NCBI GenBank assembly: GCA_027943335.1
Contig: BSBK01006737.1
Coordinates: forward strand, 310,001-374,000
DNA: 64,000 bases
Direction: 5' to 3'
DNA from: Chamaecyparis obtusa
Lineage: Eukaryota > Streptophyta > Pinopsida > Cupressales > Cupressaceae
Below the pieces are notes generated by a model. That model ran no database searches. It saw only the letters and a program-made list of their open reading frames with translations, and was not told the DNA's origin. The number at the start of each line of letters is the position of its first letter. Within the stretch, counting starts at the first letter, position 1. The translations under genes and the position numbers were made by a program. Shown here one piece after another: positions 45,474-56,186 of the stretch.

Positions 45474-45997
45474 TGTAAGATATAAAAATATTCTTTTTTT
45501 AGGGAGTGATATTTTTATATCTATGGGTTTTGAAGATTATGATTAATTTGATCTGTGTGTGGAAAATGTTGTGGACATATAAACTTAATAAAACATAAAT
45601 ACTTATCTTGATAAGGAGAAGATTGGGAAATCACTATTTTCTGGTGTCTATGTTCGGTTTCAAGAAATTCTACAACTAGATCTGGCTTGGAAATGCAAAA
45701 ACAGAGAAAACCCAAAAACCTTTTATCTTTTTGAGCAAGGTCATCTTTGACTTGCACTGTTCTGACATAAATTATGTTTGTGGATCTCAGAAGTTCACCA
45801 AAAAGGGGACTTAGATCTGAACTGCAATTCACTGTCCCGCACCTGTACCTATAAGAAAAAGAGGGTTTTTGTTGTTTGGATGAGGGGTTTTCCTTGTTCA
45901 AACCCCGGTTTGGAATCAACCTTTAAAATAGAATTGAAATAGAGAATGCTAGCAAGTAGTAGAAATAGATCTAACAATGAATCTATGATACTCAATA

Positions 45998-46838
45998 TGA
46001 TGTAGGAGCATCCTGGGTGTAAGAGCAATCTTGCATCACCCAAAAATATTTTTGGTTTCTTTTCAATAAGGGCTATCTTGTGCAGAGCTGCTATTTATGG
46101 AAACTAACTATTTTTAGTAAGTTGGTCATATGATCTTGAAATGTTCTGATTTCACAGGTGGAGGTTCATTTTGGTCATATCAGCGTACCAGTAAAGTTTC
46201 ATTGTCAAATCAAGTCTGGTTTTGAAGATATTAAAATTTTTTGGTATTGGAAATAGGGTACAAAAACTTTGAACTTAGTTTTGAAGGCTTTAGAGGCCCC
46301 GGATGAGGTCAAAACTTCAGCTGAATGAAGCTTGCTTGATTTAAGCATTGTAGAGCACTTCCTGCCCTTTTCAAAATGGGGTCATAATAGTCAATCGGGT
46401 CAACAGGTGATGACTTATGGTCTCCAAAAGTTGGGCCACCTAAAATGGCGAAAAATAAATTTCCTTCAAAATTTTTGTTTGGGTTTCCGACTATGATGTA
46501 ATAAAATGAAAAATAAAATAATTCTAAGTTTGGTCGGCCTTATTGGCTAAAATTATGGAACCTTCCTAGGCGGTGGAAAATTGACTATATAAGGAAGGCT
46601 ATAGTGTTGTCTTAGGTAGTTCGGGATAGTTCTGGGTAGTAGATCTGGCTATTGATTCAAGGCTTTGTCCTACAAAATATTGTAAGGGAATGACCATGTG
46701 GCTTTGCATATTGTAATTCTAAAAGTTTGTAATTCCACATTTGTGGAGATAATAAGTCAATTTTCTATTCTTGCATATTGTTGTTGTTTCTTTGTTTCTA
46801 TTATGTGTTTGTGGTATTAAGGGGAGCACCCTTCATCA
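45998..46838 (+). mobile_element. solo LTR, 841 bp, with 5-bp target duplication
   Basis: Begins TGATGTAGGAGC, ends CCTTCATCA, and is flanked by CAATA at 45993-45997 and 46839-46843. The other LTR of the host element has CAATAGATATG uninterrupted, which confirms the empty site. Plus-strand TATA box CTATATAAGG at 46585-46594. No internal coding, so it is the product of LTR-LTR recombination. Confidence 0.93.
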
Positions 46839-47455
46839 CAATAGATATGCAATTGTATTTGAAATGTAAACAAGTATGTTAATATGAAAGCTTGGACTCA
46901 ACACTAACAAATGTAAATCAAAACCTCCATGATTGTATGCTTGGAATCCACCTTGAAGGGAGAATGAATAAATCTTGAAGATGAACAAAAGGATCTTGAA
47001 GGAAGATCACACCACCATGATGGATAGATCTAGGGTTTGAATGATAAATCTTGAATGCTTGAACCAAATTCCTCCAAAGGCTTGAATTCTTGAATCCTTG
47101 ATCTTCAATGAAGAACTTGAATGCTTGAACAAGAGATGGAAGATCTCACACTTGATTGATGGAGCGCTTGATTTCCAAAAGAGAGATGATAGATGGCTTG
47201 ATGCTTAATTGAGATGGATTGAAATGAGGGAGGAAGGCTTCCTTTTATACTAGTCTAGGGCACAAACTTCTAGAGAGGCTAACATAGGAGAATTAAATTC
47301 TCATTTAAACCTTAACCCTTACAAATGGACCTAGATTAAATACAATTTAAGAGTTTACCGTTTTGAAACCCGAAACAGCTAACCCGGAAGTGGGAAAATA
47401 AACTTTTGAGTTTCCCCCTGCATCCGAAAAACTTTCTGATGAAAAGGGGGACTTG

Positions 47456-47505
47456 GGTCAAGGATGAGGTCAACTTTGACCTAGGTCAAGGTTGACCTTG
47501 ACCCA
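47456..47505 (-). promoter_or_regulatory. six W-box cores in LTR U3 (5' LTR)
   Basis: Again three TTGACC and three GGTCAA, although the cluster is five bases shorter than in the other LTR. This is the copy that would drive transcription of the element. Confidence 0.6.
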
Positions 47506-47699
47506 GGAGTTTAGGACCCTAGGAAAATGAGCCAGAAGAGGAAAACAGTGCCCGGGGAGGCCCAAACAAAGCCCTAAATAGGCACAGAAGATTGGAAGGG
47601 GGCATAAAATAGAGGACAACATGATGATGTCTCCAAAACACCCCCTAAGGAGGGCTAAATGTTCTTAACATGGAAGTGCTTCCATTTTAAGACGATACA

Positions 47700-48344
47700 T
47701 AAGATTCACATTTTCACATGAAGAAAAGGATGAAGCCAAGGAGGAATGATTTAATGATTATGTCAAATAGGTTTGGACTTAGGTGTTGTGATTCTGATAT
47801 GTTATCTTGACTTGCAACTGCATCATGATTGGTGAATCAGAAGACAAAGTTTCAATGGAAAGAAGATCACTCAATGAAAAGAAAAAGAAGTTCTTAGAAC
47901 AACTGGTTAGATCTTTAATCGGTGATGTTGCATCATGTTGAAAAAAGTGGTTATGTGTTGTAAGGATCATAGTGATGTGGAAAATTGATGTGGAATGATG
48001 AGTTTGCATTTTCATGATCGTGGTGATCAAATTTCTTGGAGTTGTACAAGAACTTTGGAGAGTGTGATGTGGTTTGACTTTTCTTTGTCAAATCAATTGC
48101 GTGATGGATTTGGGGGCCAACACAAACTAGAAATTGTGATTGTTAATGGGTAGCACATTTTAGGGTTAAAAGATTGAGTAGGAATGAATTATAATGATGA
48201 AATTTAAATATAATTAGGTCAGGGCTGACCTAGTTAGTGAAAATGTATTTATATATTTTTGATATATTATGAAGTAAGAGTGGGAGAGAAAGATTGTGAA
48301 TGCAGATGTGCGATTGTAGGGTTTGGATGCTCTGAATGTGAAGA
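47700..48344. other. no gene seen
   Basis: Non-coding sequence between two LTR elements. Confidence 0.5.
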
Positions 48345-49245
48345 TGACGCAGGGTAGGATGGAGGATCCAAGAATGGATAGTCCAAGCCTACACCAACAA
48401 CAACAACAACAACAACAACAGAACACAACAAGATAATGGTTCAAATAGGATTTTATTCAACATGCTGGGTTGTAAGGCCTTCCGAGTTAGGGCCAAATAT
48501 AATCAATTACAAAAGTAATTCTACAATATCCTAGCTAGTCTAGCTTTGCAACACATCAACAACTAGTGGAAACAGTAAGGCAGATCTAAACTTGAGCTTT
48601 CAAGCAACCAAGCAATCTCCTTGTCTCCAAGTATGCAAACCACTAGCTCTATTATTATAATAGCAAATAAAAATTTTTATCTTTAAGATCTCACAGGATC
48701 CAATTCTTATCCTTCTTTCTGACTCACTGCTATTGACTCCTAAACAACTACCCAAACACTCCTTAAATACATTTCTTCAACCACAAGTCGGCTAGAATAA
48801 ACAATTAACTCCTAAGCCAAGTCAGCTTCTATTACAAATAAATATTAAATGCAACAAAAGTCATCTCTCAAATAGCCTTACAAATAATTAATTCTCCATG
48901 TCGGCCTCTAGATCCACACAAGAGAATGTGACACAAGCTACCAACATTAAATATATCAATTCAGCCAACCAAATCCCTAAGAACTCCAGTCAATAAACCA
49001 GAACTACTGAGCACCAGAGAAACAACCAATCTAGGTAGGCATCACTAAGTAACCATGTCAATCGAGCACCACAAGCATCACTGAGTATAAGTTCTACCAA
49101 GCACCAGTGTTTACCAAGTTCCCTTTAGTGATCGAGCCCCTTCAATAACTGAGATCTTTGGTTAAAGTTGCAATAGAACAACACATAACCACTTCAACAC
49201 ACCACCATGTAGATTTGTCGAATACCCTAGAATGCCCCTGCATTA
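48345..49245 (-). repeat. 3' LTR
   Basis: From TGACGCAGGG to CCCCTGCATTA. It contains a (CAA)n microsatellite at about 48393-48421. Confidence 0.9.
48393..48421 (+). repeat. (CAA)n microsatellite in LTR
   Basis: About nine CAA units. The other LTR has about six at 51161-51179, so the array changed length after insertion. Confidence 0.9.
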
Positions 49246-49463
49246 GACACTCCAGGTTTGAAAACATGTTCTCAAAGGCTGGAAGAACATCTTCTGGGAT
49301 TCAACACATAAACCCTAAACTAGTTCTTCACATACAGGTCCTTCGAGTCTTCACCTTGCATACTTTTCCACTTCTACCTTCTCTACCTTTTCAAGTCTTT
49401 CTTGGACAACACACATGTTTGTTCTCCATACTGATCAATCCTTTCAGAATCCTTCAACTCATC

Positions 49464-49874
49464 TCAGCTACCAAAGCGCAGGTTCCTCCTACCGAGTATT
49501 GTATCCAACAAAGGCATCAGGGAAAACTTCTTGTCATTCTTCTCAAGAGTAAATACATTCTTGACACAATCATGCACAACTCTACAATCATACTGCCAAT
49601 TTCTACCGAGAAATATGTGACAACTATTCATCTCCACAATATCATACAACACTTGATCCTTATATTGGCCAATCTGAAAATCAACAATACATTCCTCCCT
49701 TACTTCCAGAGCATGAACATCTTGCAACCAGCCAATCCTATAAGGATAAGGATGTCTCACTCTCTTCAAACCAAGTTTTTGAACAATCTCCTTAGCTACA
49801 AGGTTATCAGTACTACCACTATCCACAATCACATTACAAAGTTTACCTCCTGACTTGCACTGAGTTCTAAACAA
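49464..49874 (-). CDS. gypsy-type aspartic protease, partial polyprotein
   Basis: Would cleave Gag-Pol. The frame reads MFRTQCKSGGKLCNVIVDSGST, with the DSG active site intact at about residues 18-20, then LVAKEIVQKLGLK, HPYPYRIGWLQD and CHIFLGRNWQYD. These match the plant gypsy RVP_2-like protease in order and spacing. The 136-codon frame is uninterrupted. RT should follow but the LTR comes 220 bp later. The upstream gag is broken, so this would not be translated from the element's own start. Confidence 0.85.
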   Translation of the reverse strand: MFRTQCKSGGKLCNVIVDSGSTDNLVAKEIVQKLGLKRVRHPYPYRIGWLQDVHALEVREECIVDFQIGQYKDQVLYDIVEMNSCHIFLGRNWQYDCRVVHDCVKNVFTLEKNDKKFSLMPLLDTILGRRNLRFGS

Positions 49875-50989
49875 ATTACTCCTTTAACAAGGTTCTACCT
49901 TAGTACCGAGTAATGTTCTTCGAACTAGCAAGTTTTCTGATTCTACTTTGGGTTCATTCATAATGTTCTCATTCACCATAGCATTCCTGCTATTACTGAG
50001 CTTCTTATGTGAATATTCAAAAGATCTATTTCCTTATTCACCATAATTATAACAAGTACCCTTAAAAATAACTCCACCTATCCTCTTTCTTGGCTCAACA
50101 GGTTTTGGTTCATCTTCAGCAGTCAGTTTATCCTTCACCGAGTGATCTAGCTTCTCCTTCCCTTAGGAATTACCATGTTGTCTTCTCTTTAACTTATCTT
50201 CTGCCTTCAGAGCATACTAATAAGCATCCTCAACTGAATCAATCTTTAGCATACCAAGTTCATCCTGAATATTGAATCTCAAACCATTCACATACTAAGC
50301 TACCTTTACCTTACCAACTTCTCTATGTTCAGACTGAATAGTCAACTTATAGAACTCCTTGATCAATATAGTCTTTCACAATCAAATCTTTCTACTTCAG
50401 GTTCTGTAGTTTCTTAAACAAGTCAAGTTCATAGTCGACAGGTATGAACTTAGCTTTCAACTTAGTCACCATCAACCTCCAATGATTGATCTTCATTTCA
50501 CCTTCATCTTCTCTATCTCTTTGCAATTATTTCCACCAAAGAGCAACATGTCCTTTCAAATTAGTCCGTGACAATCTTCCTCTAAGAGGATCTTCAATTT
50601 ATTCAAGCTCAAAGAAATCTTCTAACTTTCCAATCCAATCAATCAAATCCTCAGGTCTCAAAGTACCAGAGAAAGTAGAAACTTCCATTCGATAACTAGT
50701 ACTTAATCAAGCTCCAGATCTATGAAATCAACTAGTTTTGTCTTCACCAGATCTATCCCTCTAGTCAGTTATATCATCTCCACTAGATCCAGCAACTTCC
50801 TCATAGCCATCTTTAGTACCAAGATTTCTCGCCATACCAGCAATAGCCCTCATGATCTCAGTGATCATGTCATTCTTCATCAATTCCATCTCAGATCTGA
50901 AATCTACTTTAACCTTCTCTATAATTTTTTTATTCTACATCATCACAGAGATCTGCAATCTCCCTAGGGTCCAATCTTCTCAGAGGCAT
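49875..50989 (-). pseudogene. Ty3/gypsy gag, broken
   Basis: The likely start is ATG at 50987-50989 (MPLRRLDPREIADLC). Downstream, with stops, it reads MARNLGTKDGYEEVAG, then VSTFSGTLRPEDLIDW, LKGHVALWWK and KLKAKFIPVDYELDLF with KKLQNLK. This is the Retrotrans_gag core. The zinc-knuckle region near 50050 is too decayed to read. At least eight stops or shifts. Confidence 0.82.
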
Positions 50990-51091
50990 CTTCAAGATCT
51001 TTGAAAACCCAAGGCAACAAATCACCAACCTGAGGTCCTAGTGCAAACTACCTCAACTCGGTGATTAGTTTACAAAATCAAGAACTTCAAG

Positions 51092-51102
51092 CTCTAATAC
51101 CA
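51092..51102 (-). other. primer binding site, initiator-Met tRNA-like
   Basis: TGGTATTAGAG on the minus strand, two bases inside the LTR end. One C-to-T change from TGGTATCAGAG. Confidence 0.8.
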
Positions 51103-51104
51103 CT

Positions 51105-52002
51105 TGACGCATGGCAGGATGGAGGATCCAAGAATGGATAGTCCAAGCCTACACCAATAACAACAACAACAACAACAAAACACAACAAGATAATGCTTCA
51201 AATAGGATTTCATTCAACATGCCTGGATGTAAGGCCTTCCGAGTTAGGGCCAAATACAATCAATTACAATAGTAATTATGCAATCTCCTAGCTAGTCCAT
51301 CTCTGCAACACATTACTAACTGGTGGAAACACTAAGGTAGATCTAAACTTGAGCTTGCAAGCCACCAAGCAATCTCCTTGTGTCCAAGTATGCAAACCAC
51401 TAGCTCTACTATTACAATATCAGATAAACAATCTGATCTTTAAGATCTCGCAGGATCCAATTCTTATACTTCTTTCTAACTCAGTACTACTAACTCCTAA
51501 ACAACTACCCAAACACTCCTTAAATACATTTCTTCAACCACAAGTTGGCTAGAAGAAATAATTAACTCCTAAGCCAAGTCATCTTCTATTACAAACAAAT
51601 ATTAAATGCAACAATAGTTAGCTCTCAAATAGCCTTAAAAATAATTAATTCTCCATGTTGGCCTCTAGCTCCATATAGGAGAATGCAACATAAGCTACCA
51701 ACATTAAATATATCAATTCGGCCAACCAAATCCCCAAGAACTCCATTCGGTAAGCCAGAACTACCGAGCGCTAGAGAAACAACCGAGCCAGCTAGGCATC
51801 ACTGAGAAAGCACATCGATCGAGCACCACAAGCATCACCGAGTACAAGTTTTGTTGAGTGCCAGTGTTTACCGAGTTCCCTGTAGTGACCGAGCCCCTTC
51901 AATAACTGAGATCCTTGGTTAAAGCTACAACCAAGCAACACGTAACTACTTCAGCACACCACCATGCAAATTTTCTGAATAACCTAGAATGCCCCTACAT
52001 CA
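51105..52002 (-). repeat. 5' LTR
   Basis: From TGACGCATGG to CCCCTACATCA. Flank GAAGT. Confidence 0.9.
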
Positions 52003-52007
52003 GAAGT

Positions 52008-52550
52008 AAAGATTAATCTTGAACTTGATCTATACTAGTAGAGGATAAGTGTTATTTTCTCAGATCATTGTACTTGTTGATTCCTAAGACTTTGTACAAT
52101 AAAATCTCTTAATCGGGTAGACTCTAACAAGTCTGATTTGTAAATCCTTTAACTTGGTGACTCTTTAACTAGGGTTTGAAATCCCTTAACATGGCTACTC
52201 CTAATAGGGTAAAGCTCCTAACAGGTCTAGAGGTAAATCTCTTAATCAAGTGGCTCCTAATAGGGTCTTGCTCTTAACCGTGCATTTGTAGTATTTTAAC
52301 AGGGCTAAGTTGTTAGCCAGGCGTACTTCAGAAGAGTGCAAAATTATTTGTGGGTGTCATCCCCACAAGTATTTTTTCCTAGTTAGGTTTCCACGAGAAA
52401 AATATTGGTGTTATTGTGTTGAATGGTTGTGGATGTTTATCTTTATTGGTTTGTTTATTCATGCAATGGATGTTAATTGGTAAAATTTATTGAATGGTGT
52501 ATGAAAAGTTTAATTGTTAGATTACTTATTCACACCCCCCCAAGTAAGGA
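52008..52550 (+). repeat. copia-type LTR remnant
   Basis: Contains TGGGTGTCATCCCCACAAG, TTTTTCCTAGTTAGG and TTTCCACGAGAAAAATATTG, the widespread copia LTR phrases, and ends in a poly-C run (ACACCCCCCC) as many of these LTRs do. No interior follows, so it is a fragment. Confidence 0.5.
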
Positions 52551-52556
52551 AAATAA

Positions 52557-53660
52557 TGAGCACAGGATCGCAAGATGCTACCACATGTCCAAGTCAGGAT
52601 GATATAGATGATGAGGTAGCCAACAACATAGTAGTGGTAGCGAACTAGAGTGTTCCATGTGGCATATAGTTCAAGGCATGGTGGTGGGTCCAGGATGACA
52701 AGTGGCATCATATCATGATCTTACCATCCAAGTGAGCACAATGATGAAGTCATTGCGAGATCGCAAGATGCTTCCATGTGGTGAGGCCGATCGTAGGAGG
52801 ATGAATAAGATGGTGGGCCTGACGGTGATAGGTGGTGGGCGCTCATAATCCTATGAACCAGAGGCTTGAGGAGAGAGAATCACCACGAGATCACCAAAAT
52901 ATGACATACTCACGTTGAATTGATCAAGTGGGACAGGGGTAACACGTGGAAGGATTTCATGATCCCACCATCCTAATCACAAGAATGATAATGTCAGCAC
53001 GATATCATGATGTTTTCAGGAGGTTAACATGAAGTGTTATGATTGTGCATGCGGTTATCAGAGATGTTAAATCATAATTTTGCTAGTTATCTTAGCGGTT
53101 GGGATCTGGAGTTGTGAGGTTGCGGGGAAAATCAGAGGCTTCCATGTGGTAGTCAAAGAGGGGAAGTTGACCAAGTTTGACCAAGCTAGAGAATTGATCA
53201 AGAATTTGATTTTTTATGGCTTAATTTTTTGCGTGCTCCCAAGAAATAAAGATAAAGTTGGCATGCCTTTTTAAAGGTCACGTATTTTCGGTTGGATAGA
53301 GGAGAGTTGATATTTTACATATCAAATTTTGAGGAAGAAGAGACATGTGTCATTTATAGATCATATCTGAATCTCCTCTCTATTTTGTATCTTGGAATCT
53401 AATGAGTTGATGATAGTTGTCTTTTGGCCCGAAGCTTGTTTTCTCCCATATTCTATAAAAGGGATTTCAAGGCTAGAGATAAAGGTTCCAATCTTTATAG
53501 TTCTAGTGGTAGGATTAGGTAAACATGAGCAACATTTATAAATCCATTTTTAGAGAAAATAATGAATTAGAGTTTATTTTCTTGCAGGTGTTTGAGTGAT
53601 TAAGTATTGTAGTTATTATATGTCAAAGGTAGCAAAGGGTTTTACAAAAATAGAAATTTG
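52557..53660 (+). repeat. LTR-like sequence with plus-strand TATA box
   Basis: TATA box TTCTATAAAAGGG at about 53451-53463. The upstream part has doubled ATCGCAAGATGCT phrases (about 52565 and 52752). No gene. LTR ends not found. Confidence 0.4.
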
Positions 53661-53929
53661 ATTCAGATCTCTCCAGTGTACAAGTTCAGTCAAGTTTTAA
53701 ATGGAATAAAACAAAGAGTTATTCTCATTTAGTGTCTTGTTGTGAGATATGTAATTTCTATTCATGCTTTGATCTAAGGGATAAATTAAATGCTTTAATA
53801 GAGTTGTAGATTTGTTGAGTTTGTGTAGGGATTCTGATAAGTAGGATGAGTAAGAGTTAATGTTAAAGAATATTGTAAGGCAAAATTTGTAGAACTTATG
53901 CTTGTGTGTGTGAATTTTGTACCTGATCT

Positions 53930-55128
53930 GTAGACACAACACTTTAGTAAAACATTAGAGGTTAGCTAAAATTGAAATTGTGCAATAAATGAAAAACTAA
54001 ACTAACCAGGCGATTTACTACCTTCTAGTAGATACGAGTATGCATTCTCAGATTATATCGAGATCAGTGACCTTGATGACACCTAAACGAAGGATTTGAA
54101 TGCAAAATCTAGATATGGAATGAATGCAATTAATCTTTTCTTCTTTTTTTTCTGTGCAATTATGATAATAAAAAAACTTGATATGGATCTATGCTAATAT
54201 GAAAATTGATATGCTAAAATGATCTAACAATAATATTCTAAATGATATGGGTACTATGCAAAAACAATGAAAATCTCACAACTCGAATTCTCAAGATCGA
54301 TTCTTCAGTCTCCAATTCGACAGCGTGAGTGTGCAATTCATGGATGGATCTGATGCAAATTTTGTGGATTCTGTGGATGATTTGTGAAGAGTCGAGCCTT
54401 GATTTTATAGAAATCCAAGGCTTTGAGAATGCATTGAAAAAAAGTCATAAATCACTTAAATAACTCAGGTTGATTTTTGAGTTATTTTTAAATAAAGGAT
54501 AATTAACTCACAAAAACATGCAAAAGTAGAGTTCAACTCAAAATAGAATTTAGATTTAATTGATAATTGATAGTTGTCTGCTTTTCTGATTGTGCATATT
54601 TTATTTATGAATTAATTTAATAATAAAGTGATTTATTTCCAACTTAACTGATTTTGAAAAATAAAACAATTGATTTATGGGTTAATCAATTATTTTCAAA
54701 CTTTTATTAAAAAACAATATTATTAAAAATTGACAACTTGCTTTAATTAATTAAATAAGAATTTAATCAATTATTCATAGGATTTTGGATTTATTGTCAA
54801 AATTAAATAATACAATTTAGGAATAAATAGAATTAACTTCAATTAAACAATTAAGTGGCAGAATTAAATCTAATTAATTAAATATTGAGAATATTCAATT
54901 AATCAAACTTTAGGATAAATAGAATTTATCGCCAAATAATCATTAAATCAAAGATAATTAGGATAATTAGGAATATTACTACGAATATTCCCTGATGCAA
55001 AATTTATGATAATCAATTAGGATTCGATGATGTTCAAATGTGCCTTAGGTTAGGACTTCGATGTCGATTTCGTTCGATGTGTCGATATAGGAGAGTAATG
55101 TGCCTATAGCCCATTTTGGGGGTATTAC
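53930..55128 (-). repeat. 3' LTR of the Tat element (left end approximate)
   Basis: The minus strand starts TGTAATACCCCCAAAATGGG right after the polypurine tract. TATA box CTATAAAATC at 54402-54411 (minus). The left end is put at TGTAGACAC (53930) only because it gives a CA terminus. The other LTR is outside the window. Confidence 0.65.
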
Positions 55129-55142
55129 ATTTTGCCCCTCTT
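55129..55142 (-). other. polypurine tract
   Basis: AAAGAGGGGCAAAA on the minus strand, adjoining the LTR start TGTAATAC. Confidence 0.85.
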
Positions 55143-56100
55143 TGAATTGTTGTGCGAAGTGCAGTGGTTCAAAGATAGTCTGTGTATGATGTTGAAACTA
55201 ATGTTTGAAATTGATATTGATATGAGACAGAAGCTGATTGAAAGATTTGATATGAAGATAATAGGTCCTGAATGACCAAAGATAATGTTAACTATAACAG
55301 TAATGAACTGATGATTGCAAAAAAGTGTCAAAACACCTGATTCTGAACCTTATGATTGTGAAGAAGTGAGTGACCGATTCCAGACCCGATTGTCAATAAG
55401 AATCACATTGGTATCACATCTGAAACCTTCAGTTTCTGAAGAACCAAGGAAATAACACAATTGAACCGATAGTTGCAAAAACTAATACAATTTACAAGAT
55501 TAAGAGAATACCAGATTGATATGGATCTCGATGAATCTGATATGCCCCGAGTGATGATTGATTTGCCCTGAGCGATGAGGTCTTTTGATGAATCAGCAAC
55601 TAGATGTGGTTGTTGTCTTGATTATTGAGGAAAGATATACTTCAAGTTTAGATTACAAACTTTGAATGATATGCAATACCATGCCCCCTTCGGGTTTAAA
55701 ATTGAAATCTGACAAGAAAACTCAGCATTGTAGTTTAGAAGCATGTTAATTGATTTGAGAAGTGGTTATTCACGTTCGAAAATGTGTTCTACATCATTGA
55801 GAGGTCCTGGAGACCAAGTTTGACTAGGTGTGACCATGAGTTGACCATGGGTGACCAAGTTGAAATTTTGATAGTTTGATGTAAGATAATCAGTTAAGTT
55901 GAATTCTAGATTTTGATGATGATTGAAGGTTGATTGTGCAAGTAGTAGACCGTCCTGGGTCCAAAAATTTTAAATCGCTATTTTGACATAGTAAATGATC
56001 TCAAATTTGAATTTTGATCCCGAAAATGGATTCAGAATGTCAAAATTAGCTAGGGGTGCAATTTTTGTGAAAAATGGAGCACTTTTGAAAATTAGGTCAA
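55143..56100. other. spacer between PMD gene and 3' LTR
   Basis: Non-coding on both strands as far as I can read. It probably contains upstream sequences of the PMD gene. Confidence 0.5.
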
Positions 56101-56104
56101 AAGC

Positions 56105-56113
56105 TATATAAAG
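56105..56113 (+). promoter_or_regulatory. TATA box of the antisense PMD gene
   Basis: TATATAAAG about 74 bp before the ATG at 56187, at the distance expected for a plant promoter with a short leader. It points opposite to the retrotransposon. Confidence 0.6.
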
Positions 56114-56186
56114 GCTAGAAGGTTCATTTTCAATTCATTTCAACCTTTTGACTTTAGAAATCTTTATGGAGCCCTCTGAGCAAAAA

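Larger units (their letters stand above)
41187..47699 (-). mobile_element. non-autonomous Ty3/gypsy-like LTR element with one 340-aa frame
   Basis: LTRs at 41187-42644 and 45474-47699 (the latter enlarged by a solo LTR) share TGTA...GATACA ends. On the minus strand the interior runs primer-site position, a 340-residue frame, non-coding DNA with a 73-bp array, and a polypurine tract. No protease, RT or integrase is present. Flanks (GAAGG left, TAAGA right) do not match, so the target duplication is lost or one end is rearranged. LTR promoters carry W-box clusters. Confidence 0.82.
45474..47699 (-). repeat. 5' LTR, interrupted by a solo LTR
   Basis: Same sequence as 41187-42644, continuous except for the insert 45998-46843. 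About 1380 bp without it. TATA box on the minus strand at about 47243-47250. Confidence 0.87.
48345..52002 (-). mobile_element. deleted Ty3/gypsy-type element with gag and protease only
   Basis: LTRs at 48345-49245 and 51105-52002 (901 and 898 bp), 5-bp flanks GAAGA/GAAGT, an initiator-Met-like primer site at the right, then on the minus strand gag and an aspartic protease. It ends there: no RT, RNase H or integrase. Gag style (W-W, K-F-x-P, Q-N-L-K) is Ty3/gypsy. It is decayed by many stops. Confidence 0.88.

Noticed and set aside
48345..48444. Cys-rich peptide from the (CAA)n region on the minus strand
   Set aside because: The run of cysteines is the microsatellite read as TGT/TGC-like codons inside an LTR.
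49158..49853. 231-residue plus-strand frame
   Set aside because: It lies opposite the gypsy protease and over the LTR end. The minus-strand protease has clear motifs and this has none.
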